Assembly: GCA_037577475.1 (NCBI GenBank)
Contig: CM075183.1
Coordinates: 17,255,781-17,319,780 of the forward strand
Direction of reading: 5' to 3'
Origin: Chaunax sp. Z400
Taxonomy: Eukaryota; Chordata; Actinopteri; Lophiiformes; Chaunacidae
Length of the DNA: 64,000 nucleotides
Shown: positions 37,301 to 50,410 of the stretch, one piece after another
Layout: each line of letters opens with the position of its first letter
Numbering within the stretch: the stretch's first letter is position 1
The notes under the pieces: model-generated
Database searches by the model: none
Seen by the model: only the letters and a program-made list of their open reading frames with translations
What the model was told of the DNA's origin: nothing
Made by a program: the position numbers and the translations under genes

Positions 37301-39285
37301 TGCTGGCGGTCATTCTGGCCAGACACATGCTTAAAATCTCCAAAGGGGCGCACCGTGAAGGTGCAAATGCGCACAGTTTCGGCGCTCATCTCATACATCA
37401 CGTGCGCGTTTGCATTGCCATGTTAAGTGCAAATAAATACATAAATACATAAAGTCTAGGTTTGTGCTTGAACACCACGTTAATGAGGATGCCTGGATTT
37501 GTAACTGGGCATGTACTTCTTTTTTTAAAATAGGGACAATGCGACTAAAATTATACAGTAATGAGAGAGGAGTGAGGACCGATCGGGACAGAGGGAGGGA
37601 GAGCAGCGGGGGGAGAGAGGAAAAGAGGCAGCCAGTCTCACCAGCTGTCTCAGGCGGCTGTTGGAATTCCAGCAGTGGCTTTATTCTTGCTGACTAGCGC
37701 CCTCTATCGTCCAATTCAAATCAACCCCCGTCAAAAGGGTGTATTATTATGAGTGCAGCAGATAAAGAGGGTAAATTCCATCAATTTTGAACATCTACGC
37801 TGGGTAGCTGGATGTCAAGTTGCAAAATTATTCTGCAATATAAAAAGTAATTCAAGTTCTATATTCAGTAATGATCGATGATAGACATGGTATATATCAT
37901 TATATTTGACTCAGACTTTAAAAATGAATGTACTGAGGTCGTTTATAATAGAAATATATATATATATATTTTTGTCACAGGGAACTGGTCTAATTTCACA
38001 GAAGTTCCTCAGAATTCTGAATATGGGTATGTTTAGTTCAAAAATGTCCATAAAAATACTGGGTAACTTTACCCAAAGAAACAGCGACAGTTAGCAACCA
38101 TGACAAATATTATACTAGCAGTTTAACAGTAATATAAACAAGAGCCATCAGGGCACATCTGCCCATTCGTTTGCATGAATACAAGTTGTTTCAGTTCAGC
38201 CATCAGTTAGAAACAAATAGCAAAGTTGTGCAAATGACAACTAAAAAAAATAATATGCATTTTGCATCATTCTTATTATATATGCACAATACATCAAAGA
38301 CAGAATACACAGTTTATAGGGTGTGCTTCAAAAAATGAACCTCGCTCTGAGGAATATGTTTAAGTAGTTGCCATGGAAATGCAAAAGAATGAATTTTCAA
38401 AATAGGAAAAGGCTCCACTCCACCATATGGTTGATGTGTACTTGCAATTGTTTGAAGATGTATGAAATAGTTTTTAAGTTACACTCAACATCCAAACAAT
38501 CCAAATTCAATATTTGTACCCAAAATGAGAAAAACCGAAATGTCGAAGATCTTAAAATGCCAAGAGTCACCACTCTTGCATGTGTTTGATATATAGCCTA
38601 TTTAATATACCCTTATTGGAAATCTCAGCAATAAACCCTGAAGGCAATTAAAAAATCATTCCCATTCCGCTCTGGACAGCCTCATATGCACCAGCTACAT
38701 GTATCCACTGGATCAAACAATAATAACTCTGTGTCCCAAGGCTTTTGGAATAACTCGTTAGAATATGGAATTGAGCTTGTAAGCAATTTCCAGACAGTGT
38801 TTACTATTAGAGTCATGCATATCAAGGCTCAGAATCATCTCTGAAAATCATTACCATAGTTCTGTGTGGAATCGATCTCGCTCTCAAGTGGATGATTGGT
38901 CCAAAATGATGCCAGGGAAAGCTCTTCATGCAGCTACAAAAACCTCATCATAATGTTCAAAAAGTGGCTCATGCTCCCTTACAATGACTGATAGCACAAA
39001 ATTAAAACCAGTTCTGATAAGAGATGATACACCATTCCATTTTTTTTTTTTTTGCTAAAAGAAGTAATTTTCTGATTGAATCATTTGCATATTGAATAGA
39101 TAGTGCAAAAGTTAGGTAATGACTGAACGACAAAATGTCTGTTGCTCCAGAATACATATCTTCCTTTCTTTATTTGTGCTCATGGCCCATAGACTCAGAG
39201 TTTTAATGAAATGTGGGAAGAGAAAATGAGAAATTTTGATGATTCCCCTACTACTTTTCTTATTTGAACACCCAGCTCCTATAAT
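37301..39285. other. non-coding upstream sequence, no gene seen
   Basis: AT-rich unique DNA upstream of the pcdh7 promoter region, with a purine-rich patch at 37565-37630, a short (AT)n near 37955 and a T-run near 39040-39053. No gene is supported. Confidence 0.4.
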
Positions 39286-39322
39286 ATTTAGCTGCAGCGA
39301 CAGTGTGAAGCTTCCATGAGCT

Positions 39323-39549
39323 TAGATCCTGTGGGACTTCAAGTTCCAGACTGACAGCTGCTGGCTAACCAAGCAGACATAGTGGTGGTTGTGAACAGGT
39401 GTCATAGATGTGGCAAGCCCAGGTGACTGTAACATCAGGAGGAAGGTCGTCTGGAAGAGCTAGAAGCACCAGGGGCTGAAGGAACAGCTGGAACAGACAG
39501 TGGAAGGTGAAACCAAAGTGGTCCCAGGGGTGAGAGGAGTACTAAGGCC
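39323..39549 (+). mobile_element. LINE ORF2 C-terminal fragment (frameshifted)
   Basis: Three pieces in shifting frames match the C-terminal end of a fish non-LTR retrotransposon polymerase. They are ILWDFKFQTD at 39326, LLANQADIVVV near 39358, and VIDVASPGDCNIRRK then HQGLKEQLEQTVEGETKVVP from 39401. At least two frameshifts and one stop break it. I recognise the ILWDF..QTD / LLANQPDIVVVD / EQLE..W..KAKVVP pattern from fish LINE proteins but do not fix the clade. Confidence 0.75.
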
Positions 39550-40613
39550 CATTTATGGTCTACGTTAAAGACGAACCCAGCGTTCCGTACGCCTTCTGCA
39601 TTCATTCCATACTAAGCCTTCAGTTCTTCTTCAGACACACCGCTTGAAACAGACGTATCTATTTTTGTATGTAAATGGAGAATAAATGAGCCTTAACTAG
39701 TCACACAATTACTCTTAAAACTTGTCAAAAATATGTGAAGGGATAAAGGACAAGAGATGAGGCTTAGAGAAACCAAGGGGAAAGAGTTCCTCGTAAATTT
39801 GCAACTTTTCTCACTGATGCTGCTCATGAAATTTCCAGTTATTTGGCCACACATTTTGCATTGCTTTGGAGAGTCACATTCAAGCTGTGTGATTTCAAGT
39901 CCTCCTTTGGGACAGAAAACCCTCCTTTATTGGCATTCGGCTCTGATGCAGTCGGCACAGTGTTGGCAACCTTCACCAGCAAGGCACCGGCTATTTTCAT
40001 CCGTTGTCTAAAGGTTTCTAAAATTTAGATTTTGCGTGTTACTTGAAAATGGATTGTTGCACCTTATCGTAAACACACATATTGCTATGTCAAAAAATAT
40101 CCATAGATATCCCATTTGAGAAGAGAGTTGTTTACAGCTTTGGAGGTGTGGAAGTGAGTTTGAGAAATGTGACAAAAACATGGGTATAACCGCAATCCAC
40201 AGGGAGCTGAGTCTCTTAAAGAGGTTTGCTTGTGCGCCATCTCCCAACGAGCTGTGTCCAAAAGTCGGGGGGAAACGTGCCAGGCATCAACAACAAATAA
40301 CGTCAGCAAATAAATCATGGATTCAGGATGTACACAGCTGCCTAACTGGCTTTCATTTTTCAACTTCTTGCACATACATTAATTGTCCTGCAGTCATTAA
40401 CGTCATGTCATGACAGCTAGATTAGTCTATCCTTCAATCCCTGAGCATTAAATAATTCAGTACATTTGCTTTCTGTTGGGAGAGTCGCTCAGCCTTCTAA
40501 TAACACAGTAAATAGACTCTTTGGTTTTGAAGTGGGTGCTTGACTGGTCATATTTGGTGTGTTTTCCTGCTAGTGCTTAAGCTACCAGGTGTTTGGGGCT
40601 TTGTAATTATGTC
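39550..40613. other. non-coding upstream sequence, nothing recognised
   Basis: Unique sequence between the LINE fragment and the hAT-like element, without a credible gene. Confidence 0.4.
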
Positions 40614-41136
40614 CAGCGGTGGAGAGTAACAAAGTACTTTTACTCAAGTATTGTACTGAAGTCCAAATATGAGTTATAGGCTATTTATATTTTACTTACA
40701 AGTTTCCATTTTAGGTAATTTCTACTCAATTACATATCACAGGCACATGTACTTTTTTTTGTTTTTGCCACTGACGGGCTCAATTTGTCATTCTAAATGT
40801 CTGACAATAACAATAGAGAGGTAGATGAATTTAGAATGATTAAAAAAAGCATCCAGGTTGAAAAATATCTAAGCTACCCTGGAAGTGTGACCTTATGGGT
40901 TGAGAAAATCCTCCTATTTAAGCTAATTGATGAATTTAAAGTGGACTTTTTAGAGATACCTGGTGCTCAGAGAACAACCATGATAAAATGCTGAAACATT
41001 TATTTAGTATTACTTTTAATACTCAATGTATATTTTGCTAATACTTAATAAAGAAGACTTTTACTTGTCTTAGAGTGATTTCATAATGTGAAATTACTAC
41101 TTTTACTTCAGTATAAAACAACTTCCTCCACCACTG
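40614..41136. mobile_element. hAT-like non-autonomous DNA element
   Basis: The left end CAGCGGTGGAGAGTAACAAA and GTACTTTTACTCAAGTA are mirrored by TACTTTTACTTCAGTA and CTTCCTCCACCACTG at the right end. CAGTGGTGGA with ACTTTTACT blocks is typical of an abundant fish hAT family. The flanking eight bases (ATTATGTC and ATAGGACA) do not match, so the target duplication has decayed or the boundary is off by a few bases. No transposase frame remains. Confidence 0.78.
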
Positions 41137-44090
41137 ATAGGACATTGCTATTAGCAGCAGATTCAGGATTAAAAAAAAAGAGCAGAACAGCAATGAAAAG
41201 TTGCATTGCATTGCCCAGCATTTGCTGTTGTTATAACATAGCAGAATTTTATTAATGATGATTAACACCAAACCAGGGGTTTTGTCAAATAAGCATGTTT
41301 TCTTATTGGACTGCAATTAGCACTTCTTTCTTGCAGCTCCCTGCAAAGTGCAGATCCAGTCTCCAGTGTGTATCTCAGAGTGTTTAATGAAGCAGAAAGG
41401 TGGGGTTAAAAAGCTTTATACAATGCCTCTTGGTGAACAACAGCCTATATGAGAGCTATCTTAGCACCTACTCCTATCAACGTTCTGCCAACAACCTCTG
41501 ATGTGAAAGGAGTGAGCTTAACCCTAAATAAGCATCTATGTATGCATGCGTCTTTATCTTCCTTCCGCCGTCCTGCTTATCCGTATACGCCTTTGCATGT
41601 GTGGGTGTAGGCACTCATTTTCCCTTGTTTGCAACTGTGTGGACGTGTCAGTGACTCTCCTCAGCCGAGCCTGCGTGGAGTCCATCGCTGCGTATTCTCT
41701 GACCGCAAGGCCTCAGGAGAGACGTGCAACCAATCCGTCAAGAGCGCTTAAAACAAATCAGCTGATGGCAGCCAGCCAGGCTACTCTTAGGCAACTCTTT
41801 GTAGTACTGCCCGAGAGGTAATGTGTCATGACGTCCTCCACTTTGAACGGCAGAGAGAAACGTCAATGCTGAGTGATTCCACAGCGCAGAGAAGAAGCGT
41901 CCAGTACTGCTGCTGCGGTGGTGGTGGTGGTGGTGTAGCTCGACGGGCCTCTTTCTCTGCAACTCCCTCCAGCAAGTTGCTATTTTGAGACTCTCAGCGC
42001 CTTGTTCAGCCTTATTCCCCCTGGGCTTTGAGAGCAGGGTTGAAGAGATCCCAATACACAATGGAGATGCTTCAGAAAAGTTTCAATACCGCCCAGATCA
42101 TTCAGGTAGTCACAGGGGCTAAACTGGATGGTGCAATGCTTTAAATATGAAAAGGAAGTGGTGTGTCTTGTTCTGGTATAGGCAGCAGTATAGGCAGGTC
42201 AAACTGTACAGCATGTAGTGTTTTGGTCCAGTTTTTATTGGGTTATTGTTCATATTGAGTCATTTTATGATAAGCTGCAGCTTTTTTTTCATGAAGTATT
42301 TAGTATTCATTTAAATTTCATTGAAAATGGAAAAAGAATTTTCACCTATATCTGTTTGTTTGTTTGTTTGTCTGTTAGCAGGACTGCATAAAAACTAACT
42401 CTTGTCCAATTTACATGAAAGTTTGAGTGGCAATGGAATTTTTGAGTTTTTCGCATAAAATTAGTTACATGGTTAAATTTAATTATTACATGTTTGTTAT
42501 TTATTCATTTCATTATTGTAATTGAGAGGTTTCAAAGGAGGAGAGCTCTTACAAGCACCCATTATTATTCTCATCGGTACAAAGGACATAGACATTGTAG
42601 GCATTAGTCACCCCCCACCCAGTCAGTCAGTCACAACTTAATCACTGACACCAGTGACACGAGGGACATGCTGCTCTTCAAAAGCCCTCAAACTTCAAAA
42701 GGGGACCTCTCAAAGCAGTCATTCAGAGACCTCTTCTCAATGGGATGAGGGTCACTGTGGCTGCTATGAATGGAATGATTTGGAGCAAACGTGGACTGAG
42801 GCGACATGCATTGTGATAATTCCAGTGTCAACACTCTATACGTGGTCCCTCCGTCCGCTGATCCTCAGTGAAAGAGCTTTGAGAATCTGACACTTAAGAG
42901 GGATGTTTGGCACAATAACCCTGCTAATTCCGCCACCCCCTACCCTGGAAGAAACTACCAGAGCATGCAACACTAGCCGCATTATTAGGATCCGCTGGGG
43001 GAATAAAGAGGATGAATCCCCCCCCTCCCCTTCCTGTGGCCTAAAAATTGCAGAGCTTACTAAATCTAGCCCCTGTGTCAGTGGCTGCCTGCTATTTGCA
43101 TGCATTAAAGTGAAAACAGCAGCTGCATTGTGACACTCATTTTGTGTTAGTGCAAATAGTCACAGACTGTCCCCTCACGCCCTCCGTCAACTTCTGCAGA
43201 CATGTGGAAAGGATTACATGTGAAGGGTAGTCCTGTCCAATCTGTGGTTACTTCTTGAGTGCCACTGCTATGTTTCTATGCATGCATGAGCATGCATGAG
43301 CGTGCATGCATGTGTGTGTGTGTGCGTCTGCATGTCTGCCTGGTCTTCGGGTGTGTTTATCTGTTTTTTTGAGAGGCGTCAGAGTGTTTGTGTGCACTGT
43401 CCTACTGTTTCGGTGGAAAATAAGAAGACACCTGCTTGCTGATTCGGAGCTAGCTGTCAAAAACCAGGGAAGAAAAGTGTGGTGGGAGAAAAAAAACATA
43501 CCCAGGCAGCCCCGAGATATATCTATTCTGGCTCCCCGCTCCCCTCAAGCTGCCGGTAGGAGACTTCAGAATGGCTCCACTTCCCGCCACAGAGTGGGCT
43601 CTGCCCTGTCAAAATGTCTTTGAATGGAAAATACAGACTGAAAAGTTCCCCACTTTCCTCCTCTCTCTTCCTCATTGTTTTTCTCTCTCGTGCTCCCTCA
43701 TTCTCCCACCCTCTCCCCTCCCCCCCCAATCTGTCCATCCTTCATCGCACACTGAAAGGGCATCTCATCCTCTCCAGTGAAGCTCTCATTGAATGCTGCC
43801 TTTGCTCTAAGAAAAACACTCTCTTCCTCTTTCCTCTCGCTCTCTCTTCCTCTCTCGCTGGAGCTCCGCCAGAGCTCTGTCTCGGTGAGGTATCTGCCAG
43901 TCACTCAGAGGTCTATACCTCACTAAAAGATGATGTCTATCTCCTGGGTCCTGTCTGTAGAGCAGCACAGGGTCTCGGTGCCTTTTGTCAAAAGTGATTA
44001 TGATCTGTGTAGCCGACAGATAGACAAATCCTGGAGTGAAATTAATTAGTCCGGGTCAAAAACAGGGAATATCTGAATGTTTTAGAGTTA
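41137..44090. other. non-coding upstream sequence, no gene seen
   Basis: Unique sequence. A CpG-richer stretch at 41550-41960 ends with a (GGT)n run near 41918-41935. (GTTT)n lies at about 42354-42370, a TGCATG-rich patch at 43277-43310, and pyrimidine-rich sequence at 43655-43865. The 41550-41960 block could be a distal regulatory or lncRNA segment, but nothing proves it. Confidence 0.4.
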
Positions 44091-44092
44091 GA

Positions 44093-44215
44093 CTTGATGG
44101 TCAAAAGTATGTGGACACCAAGACATCCATGTGCTACAGCTTCAGCATTCATAGGCAGGTATGATAACCTCCATTCTTGTGGATACCACAAGATTTTGAG
44201 TCAAAATCATCTTTA
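44093..44215. mobile_element. Tc1-like terminal fragment
   Basis: The segment GATGGTCAAAAGTATGTGGACACC followed by a CATGTGCTACAGC-type stretch resembles the terminal region of a common fish Tc1-type element. Only one end is present. Confidence 0.4.
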
Positions 44216-44226
44216 AGAGGCTACTA

Positions 44227-44635
44227 CTAAGAGTGCTTTCACAACTGAAGGTCCGAACCAAGGTTCGGGTTTTTCTTACATTGTATACATCTGATCCGGT
44301 TAGTTTTGGTTTAACATTCTGATTTTCCAAGCAAACTAAAGAACAAACTAACTTCTCGCATTTGTTTTTCTTCTTCTTTTGTTTACTGGTGACGGTAACC
44401 TGCTGTAACTTCCTGCAATTGGTCCGAATGTCTGAACCATCCGAAAAAAAGTGCTTTCACACTGTAAATGAACCAAACCATGGTTCAGTTTGATCCAGAC
44501 CGAGTCCACTTCTGTTTGTTCGAACAAAGACTGAGTCTTAGATCCAGACCTTGGTCTGGGGAGGTTTCACACCTGCAATTTTTGTCCGGATTAAACTGAA
44601 AAGTCTGAATGTCCGGACTGAATGAGGTAAATTTG
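44227..44635. mobile_element. larger member of the CTTTCACACC-ended MITE-like family
   Basis: The left end CTAAGAGTGCTTTCACAACT matches the terminal repeat of the 94-bp element at 5438-5531 at 17 of 20 positions. A second internal GTGCTTTCACACTG lies near 44451. The stretch TTTCACACCTGCAATTTTTG to GAATGAGG (44564-44629) is the reverse complement of the 5438-5531 interior. Several near-palindromic GGTCCGAACCAAGGTTCGG-type blocks are present. The right end is not resolved, and it may be two nested copies. Confidence 0.6.
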
Positions 44636-47600
44636 CATTTGTAAAGTTATGAACATAATCTGTGTTAATGATATCAATCAAATATGCTTGTGTGAATGTT
44701 CTAAACAAACGACGTGTTCACTGCAAGCATTTTTATCCAGGACGTTATCACATTTGAGGCACAACCCTTGTTTGGGTTGAGACGCCAGCACTGATACTCA
44801 AAGCAAGACGTTATTATCTTAATGGTGATGTTGGAGTACAAAAATGCAAAAACCTTCTATGCTTACTTTTGTCCATATTATACACCATTTACCAATGTGA
44901 ATTGTCCATGTCATGACAAATATGACCAGAATAATGTTTTGCTATAGTGCCATTACGAATGTCATTTCACGTGTAGCGCATTCTTCACTTAAGAAGCCAA
45001 TGATCAGTAAGGAATGCTCGAGAAACCTATCTGCTGAAATTTGGTCCTCAAGGCATCTTCCATTTATGGTTAATCTAATACTTCTCCCATGGCCATGTCC
45101 AAAATTCCATTCTGCCTCCTATTATTTCAGGTGGCTTCATCACCTGTGGCCAGAAGGAACCACCTAATGGCCATTTTTATTTGATAATTGGTTATCTTGA
45201 CATTTCAAACTGGCTCCATAATTTGCTCATCTCTATTGTGAGTGGCTTGTTAATTAGAGTGCGTCTGTGCTGAGCTCATCATTTCCGAAAAAGGATTTGA
45301 GGTCACTGTCGAATTACACGGTGGGCATTCTTAGGGCGTGTTCATTAAAAATGTCAGTTTTGCCTAACCAGCCTAGGAATTTACCCTAACCCTGAGGACT
45401 AGCCACAGAGAGGGAGTTAATAGCCAAAATCCAAAACACCAGAGGAATTCAAGCAGTGTATTTATTCTCATATCTGCAAATGTGCATTTTGTCCTGCCGC
45501 TGCTGTGACATAGTCTTCAGGACAGAGGCTGATATGTGCCCTGACAGTGGTGAGGCGAGGGAGATCCATGTTCTGTGAGTTAACTCCCAGGGAAAAGAAG
45601 TAAATGTCCTTGTGAAAGTCTTCAGATGAGTGATGCCTCAGACTAAGCCTTCAATCTCTCCACAATGCTCATCGCAGTAATAATTCATTCTGCATCCTCA
45701 GAAATGGAAAATATTGATTTTCAATGAATAACACACTAAACCGGCTTAAAGCCCTTCCGAAGATTGCTGGTAAAGTTAAAATAGTACGGCCTTTATACCA
45801 AAGAGGCGCATCTCATGCATCCACTCCAGGCATTTTATAAAACACATCGAGTCCAAAGTAGTTGTTGTTATTACAGCCAATTTAGAGACCTCGTTGTGTT
45901 CAAGAGGGTCAAACTGCCAAATAATAATCACTGCAATCACTGAGTTTTATTCACTTGTATTATTGTAGAAACATCTGTCAAAAAAAAAATAAACTGACAG
46001 TTTAAAATGTGGTTCACAATTAAATCCTAAAAAAAGTCAGTTTTGCCTACGTTCAGATCTGTGGGTAATAATCCGTGACGTGGCCGTATCAATGAAAGCG
46101 ATCCCTGCAGGATTAATGCAATCTTCAGGATTGGTCAATAGATTATCTAAGATTAATGTTCCCGATCAACGCTTCTGTAGAATTACCTCATTTCCATAGA
46201 CTCCGACATGCCTCTGGAAAGATTGAGGAGATTATCAATTATCAATCCTTCACACCTGGCACCTGCTTATTAATAAAACAGCATACAGCACTTGGTCAAC
46301 ATCAAAAAGAGGCACCCACTGCGTGATATGAGGCGTTCATCTTTGAGAATAGCAACAGGATTTGTTTAGGGATAAAATGCTCCTGTTTTACTGATGTGAT
46401 TAGAATTTAAAGCGTAATGCTTTAAAGCCCCCCCCCCCCCGTGATCTCTCTTGTTTTAAAGCACACAGAGATGGCAGATCTGTGTGCATCAGTTACAGCC
46501 TGTACTGTTATGCTGTTTATCATTCATACATTCATAAGGGAAAGTATTCCGCAGTATGAAAAAGACAAATCTGCACTCTTTAGTATTTGGAAAAGGGAAT
46601 TTAAGAAACTGATCCTGTGTGCACTTTTGGAAATTGGCAATAATTCACACTTGGAGCCAAGGAACGCAGTTCATTGAGTTGATTTTTAATCAGCCGTTGC
46701 ACTGTGTCAAAACCGTTTTTTAAGTAAGTAGGGATTATTTTATGGGGGGGGGGGGAAAAGGGTGGTATTGAGGCCCCAAATGAGTTTAAAGACTTCCCAG
46801 TGTGTGTTTGTATATCTGTATGAACTTCCTCCCTCCTTGAGCCCTCATGTCTTACTTTATACCCTCTGAAATCACTCAACTTGTCCAGAGTTGGCATATT
46901 ACCCTCCAGCCCTCACACTGTCTCTTATTTGTCCCCTCTCTCTCGGCCTTTGATACACCCCTCTGGCCTCCACCAATTCCCCAGGAGTGCAATCTGTTGT
47001 CTTCTGGTATTGATCAGGCACACGGGGTTTTGATTAGCACCCTTGGCTGAATAATGGGGCTTCACTGCATGATTGTACTCAACCACTCCATTGTCTTGCT
47101 CCTCCGTTGGCCACGGAGTACTTCACTTCATTGGAGTCGGTGATTGGATGTACCCCGGAACCCCCATCCACCCTCTGCGGCAAAATATCCAAGAGTCCTG
47201 TTCTTTCTCCACTTGACTGAGTGTTTTTGTTGGTTTTCTCACATTCAGGCAAGGCAGCAATGTGCAACCCTGAGGTATTTGCCATAGAGTAGATCTAAAC
47301 TCTTACTATGGTGAATTATTCATTGATGAAAGGAGTGATCATGGTCACATTTGGGACAAAAAAAGAAGTGCAGGCCTGCATCTTCAGTAAAGGACTCTTT
47401 CCCAGCTGGTTCCGTAAGGAATGGCTTCCGAACTACAGAACGAGCAAGAGAGGAGAAGTGAGATCGATACAGATGTGTAACCAAGAGGAACGTCCAAAGT
47501 TTGTTTTTTGTTTTTCACTTTCGCGTAGAAAAAAATAAAGACACGGATAAGCTGTTGGCTGGTCAGGCATTCTGGCATGGCAGCTTAAGAGTCAGCCAGC

Positions 47601-49905
47601 CATCGACCTATTCACTGGTCAGCCAATTAGGTCTGTTAAGGTTTAATACTGCAGTTAATGCTACTATTGTGTGCCAACTAAAGCTATTCCAGGCTTTCAC
47701 TCACTTTGGAAACTTCCATTAAATCTAAAATAGGCTATTCACACAGCTTGAATTAAAAGCTGTGCATTTTTAAATGACTTTAACTCTCAGACCAACTCTC
47801 ACCCCACATATCCCCATCTCCATACTTATGCAAGGACACAGTCTTTTAAATAAATCCCCCCCTGTAAGAGCAAAGACATTTGATTTTTCCCATTTGACTT
47901 AGACTGTTCTTTGTTTGACTTGTCATTCTTGTCAGGTGTTTCAGGGTCAGGATGATCTCACTGTCGCACAAACTCCTTTTTCTTCTGTGTCATTCATTGA
48001 CTCTCGCCTACAAAGTTACAAGAGTTCGGAGACTGTTTCATTTGAGGGGTTTCCACAAACATGTCATGGTCATCTGACTTTTTGCCTCCTTGTTCCGCAC
48101 TGACTCATCGTAAACAGAGCCCCCATTGAGAGTCGGACTTATCAAACAAAAAGGCCGGGGACAGACACTGGCTCATTCCTCCAGTTGTATCCATTAGTGG
48201 GAAACTCGCTGTGCTGCATTCTGTGCGATTTTGGCTGAGCTTGGCCGACCACTCGAGCGCTGTACCCGCCAACAGATGTAGCGTAGCCTCTCCAAACAGA
48301 GGGGATCTGACTGACTCAAACTTGGCCGGGAGTCTGGGGAGTCGCTGATGGAGCCGGAGGAAAAAGGCAAGAAAAACAAGGATATGAAGAGGGGAAAAAA
48401 AGCAAAGGAGGGAGGAAGAGGAAGGGAGAGGACGGAGGATGAAGAGAGACAAATAGAGATGGGTGGGGGTGGTACGTGGGAGACGAGTTGTTCCCCAGAG
48501 GGATCACTCTTGGTGTCTCACTCCACTGGTCCTTCTAATGTGTGACGCTCAGGAGATTGACAGACTGTGTAAAACTCAGCCCACAGGAGAAAACAACAAC
48601 AACACAAGTCAGACACTTGAAAACGGCAGCTCTGCTGGGCTGTGCCGAAACGAGACGGCGTCGGGGGGGGGGGGCGAGATGGACAGCAGCACTGGTTGAT
48701 GTAACCTTTACACATTCTGGGAAGGTTAGCTGAGAATGTGAGGCCTTTGTTTTCCCCTCTGCCCGACCTGCTTCACACTTAGGAAACTTTTTTGTCCTAG
48801 GGTGTGAAATGTATTCTTCTAGATTAAAAAAAAAAAAAAGCATTTTAGCTAACTCTTATTTGCTGTGTCCCTGTTAAATGAGCCAAAGGTGAATATAAAG
48901 ATGTAAAATGATAATGCAGATACGTTTGGCTTCACTTACCCTTGTTTTGGGATCGTCATCGCTTTTCATTTTGGGGGTATATTAAGCCTTTTTTTTCATT
49001 TAGGAGAGTACGAGAGGAATGAGAATGAGGAGAGGGAGGTATGAGGAATGAAATGCAACAAAAATCTAGCAGTATATGGTCTGTGCCTCCACTCCTGAGT
49101 CACTGCATGGGAGACGAGACCATTGCTTCCCATTGAAAATCTAGGGAAGTGACTGTGTGCTGCTCTTAATCGGAGGTGGGGAAATCAACCATATGTGCAT
49201 TTGCTAAAGCAAGCTGTTCCTTCCCATCCTTGAAGTCTCTTTATGCCTCTGTGCCAGTGTGCTCAGGTTGTCTATCTGTCAACCGCCTGGCGGTGTGTCT
49301 CATGAATGCAATACATCAAGAATGTGAATTTAGCAAGTTACTTCAAATCAGTTTGGACTAAAACATGAACTGATTAGGATTCGGCGGACAAAAGTCAAGG
49401 TCATGTGATCTCAAAAAACAAATTTTGTTGGCTGTAACTCAATAAGATGTTAGTTGTATTAACACAATAGAAACACGCATATCGGACACTTAAACAATTA
49501 ATTTAGTTGAACTGCTAGTTTTAAGCAGAAAAAAAAGACAGTAGTGTGAGGTTGTGTTACCAATAACTGGGTCCGAAAGTGAAACACAGACACAGGAGAA
49601 GGGTTAGACAGTTTATTTAGGCACGGGTGGTGGTGGAAGATGGTGCAGGAAGGTTGGCATAAGGTTACCATAACACATACGTTACCCACAGTGTGTCTCT
49701 GTTCACCAGGAACGTAAATGGATCTCACCAAACTAACACACTAAACACCTTTAATTTAACTCCTCCAAAGCCTTTACTCTACATACAGCATTATATAAAT
49801 ATAAGTGTGGGCAGACATAGATGTAAACTGCAACTTGACTTGTTGGCTGAAGTAAACAACTTGGAGGCGATAATTCTACTTTCTTGGAAAATCAAAAAGT
49901 GCTGC
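44636..49905. other. non-coding upstream sequence, no gene seen
   Basis: Unique sequence with a C-run at 46429-46440, G-runs near 46744-46754 and 48664-48674, a purine-rich patch at 48350-48475 and an A-run near 48826-48839. No gene is supported. Confidence 0.4.
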
Positions 49906-49912
49906 CTGAAAA

Positions 49913-49931
49913 GATAGCTCAGCTGATAGAG
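49913..49931 (+). other. tRNA-like A-box fragment
   Basis: GATAGCTCAGCTGATAGAG resembles the D-arm and A-box of a tRNA or a tRNA-derived SINE head. The expected B-box (GGTTCGAATCC) and acceptor stem are not found downstream, so this is not an intact tRNA gene. Confidence 0.3.
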
Positions 49932-50300
49932 TGTGGCACCTTCTTCGCTTCATTCTGGTGCACCCACCCACCTCCGGAGTAAAAGAAAACCCACCGTCGC
50001 TACAGTTGGTGAGAACTGCAGTCAAAGTGGGTGTCTCCACCATCAATCACAAGCAAAATGAGAGAAGTTTTCTTCAAACACTATATGTGGTTTCACAAGA
50101 GAGAGAAAACAGTTCCAGAGTATGTGAACAACTTTTACTGGGACTACTTTCTCTCAGAGAAATAGGAGCTATATGAGCTCTTTTAATGGGATATTCAGTA
50201 GATTTTCATGCTAAGTTGTGTTATGTGGTTTCAAATGTAATTTTCAATCATCTGATGGGGCAAATGGAATTCCATCCATTTCCACTATTTGCATGAGTAA
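49932..50300. other. non-coding upstream sequence, nothing recognised
   Basis: Unique sequence with no gene. Confidence 0.35.
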
Positions 50301-50307
50301 CTAAATG

Positions 50308-50410
50308 GTACGACCCCATTTCCAAAAAAAGTTGTGACCCTGTGTAAAACGTAAATAGAAACAGAATGTGATGATTTGCAAAACATTAAAATGTCCGTAA
50401 AAAATACGGA
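50308..50410. mobile_element. common fish DNA-element end
   Basis: GTACGACCCCATTTCCAAAA followed by AAGTTGTGACCCTGTGTAAAA and GATGATTTGCAAA resembles an abundant terminal sequence of fish DNA elements (ACCCCATTTCCAAAAAAGTTGGGAC type). The opposite end was not found, and AT-rich A-runs follow to about 50520. Superfamily not assigned. Confidence 0.5.

Noticed and set aside
41546..42061. CpG-richer block with overlapping frames on both strands and a GAG|GTAATG donor-like site
   Set aside because: Considered as an exon of an unknown transcript, but no frame resembles a protein and a single donor-like site is weak evidence.
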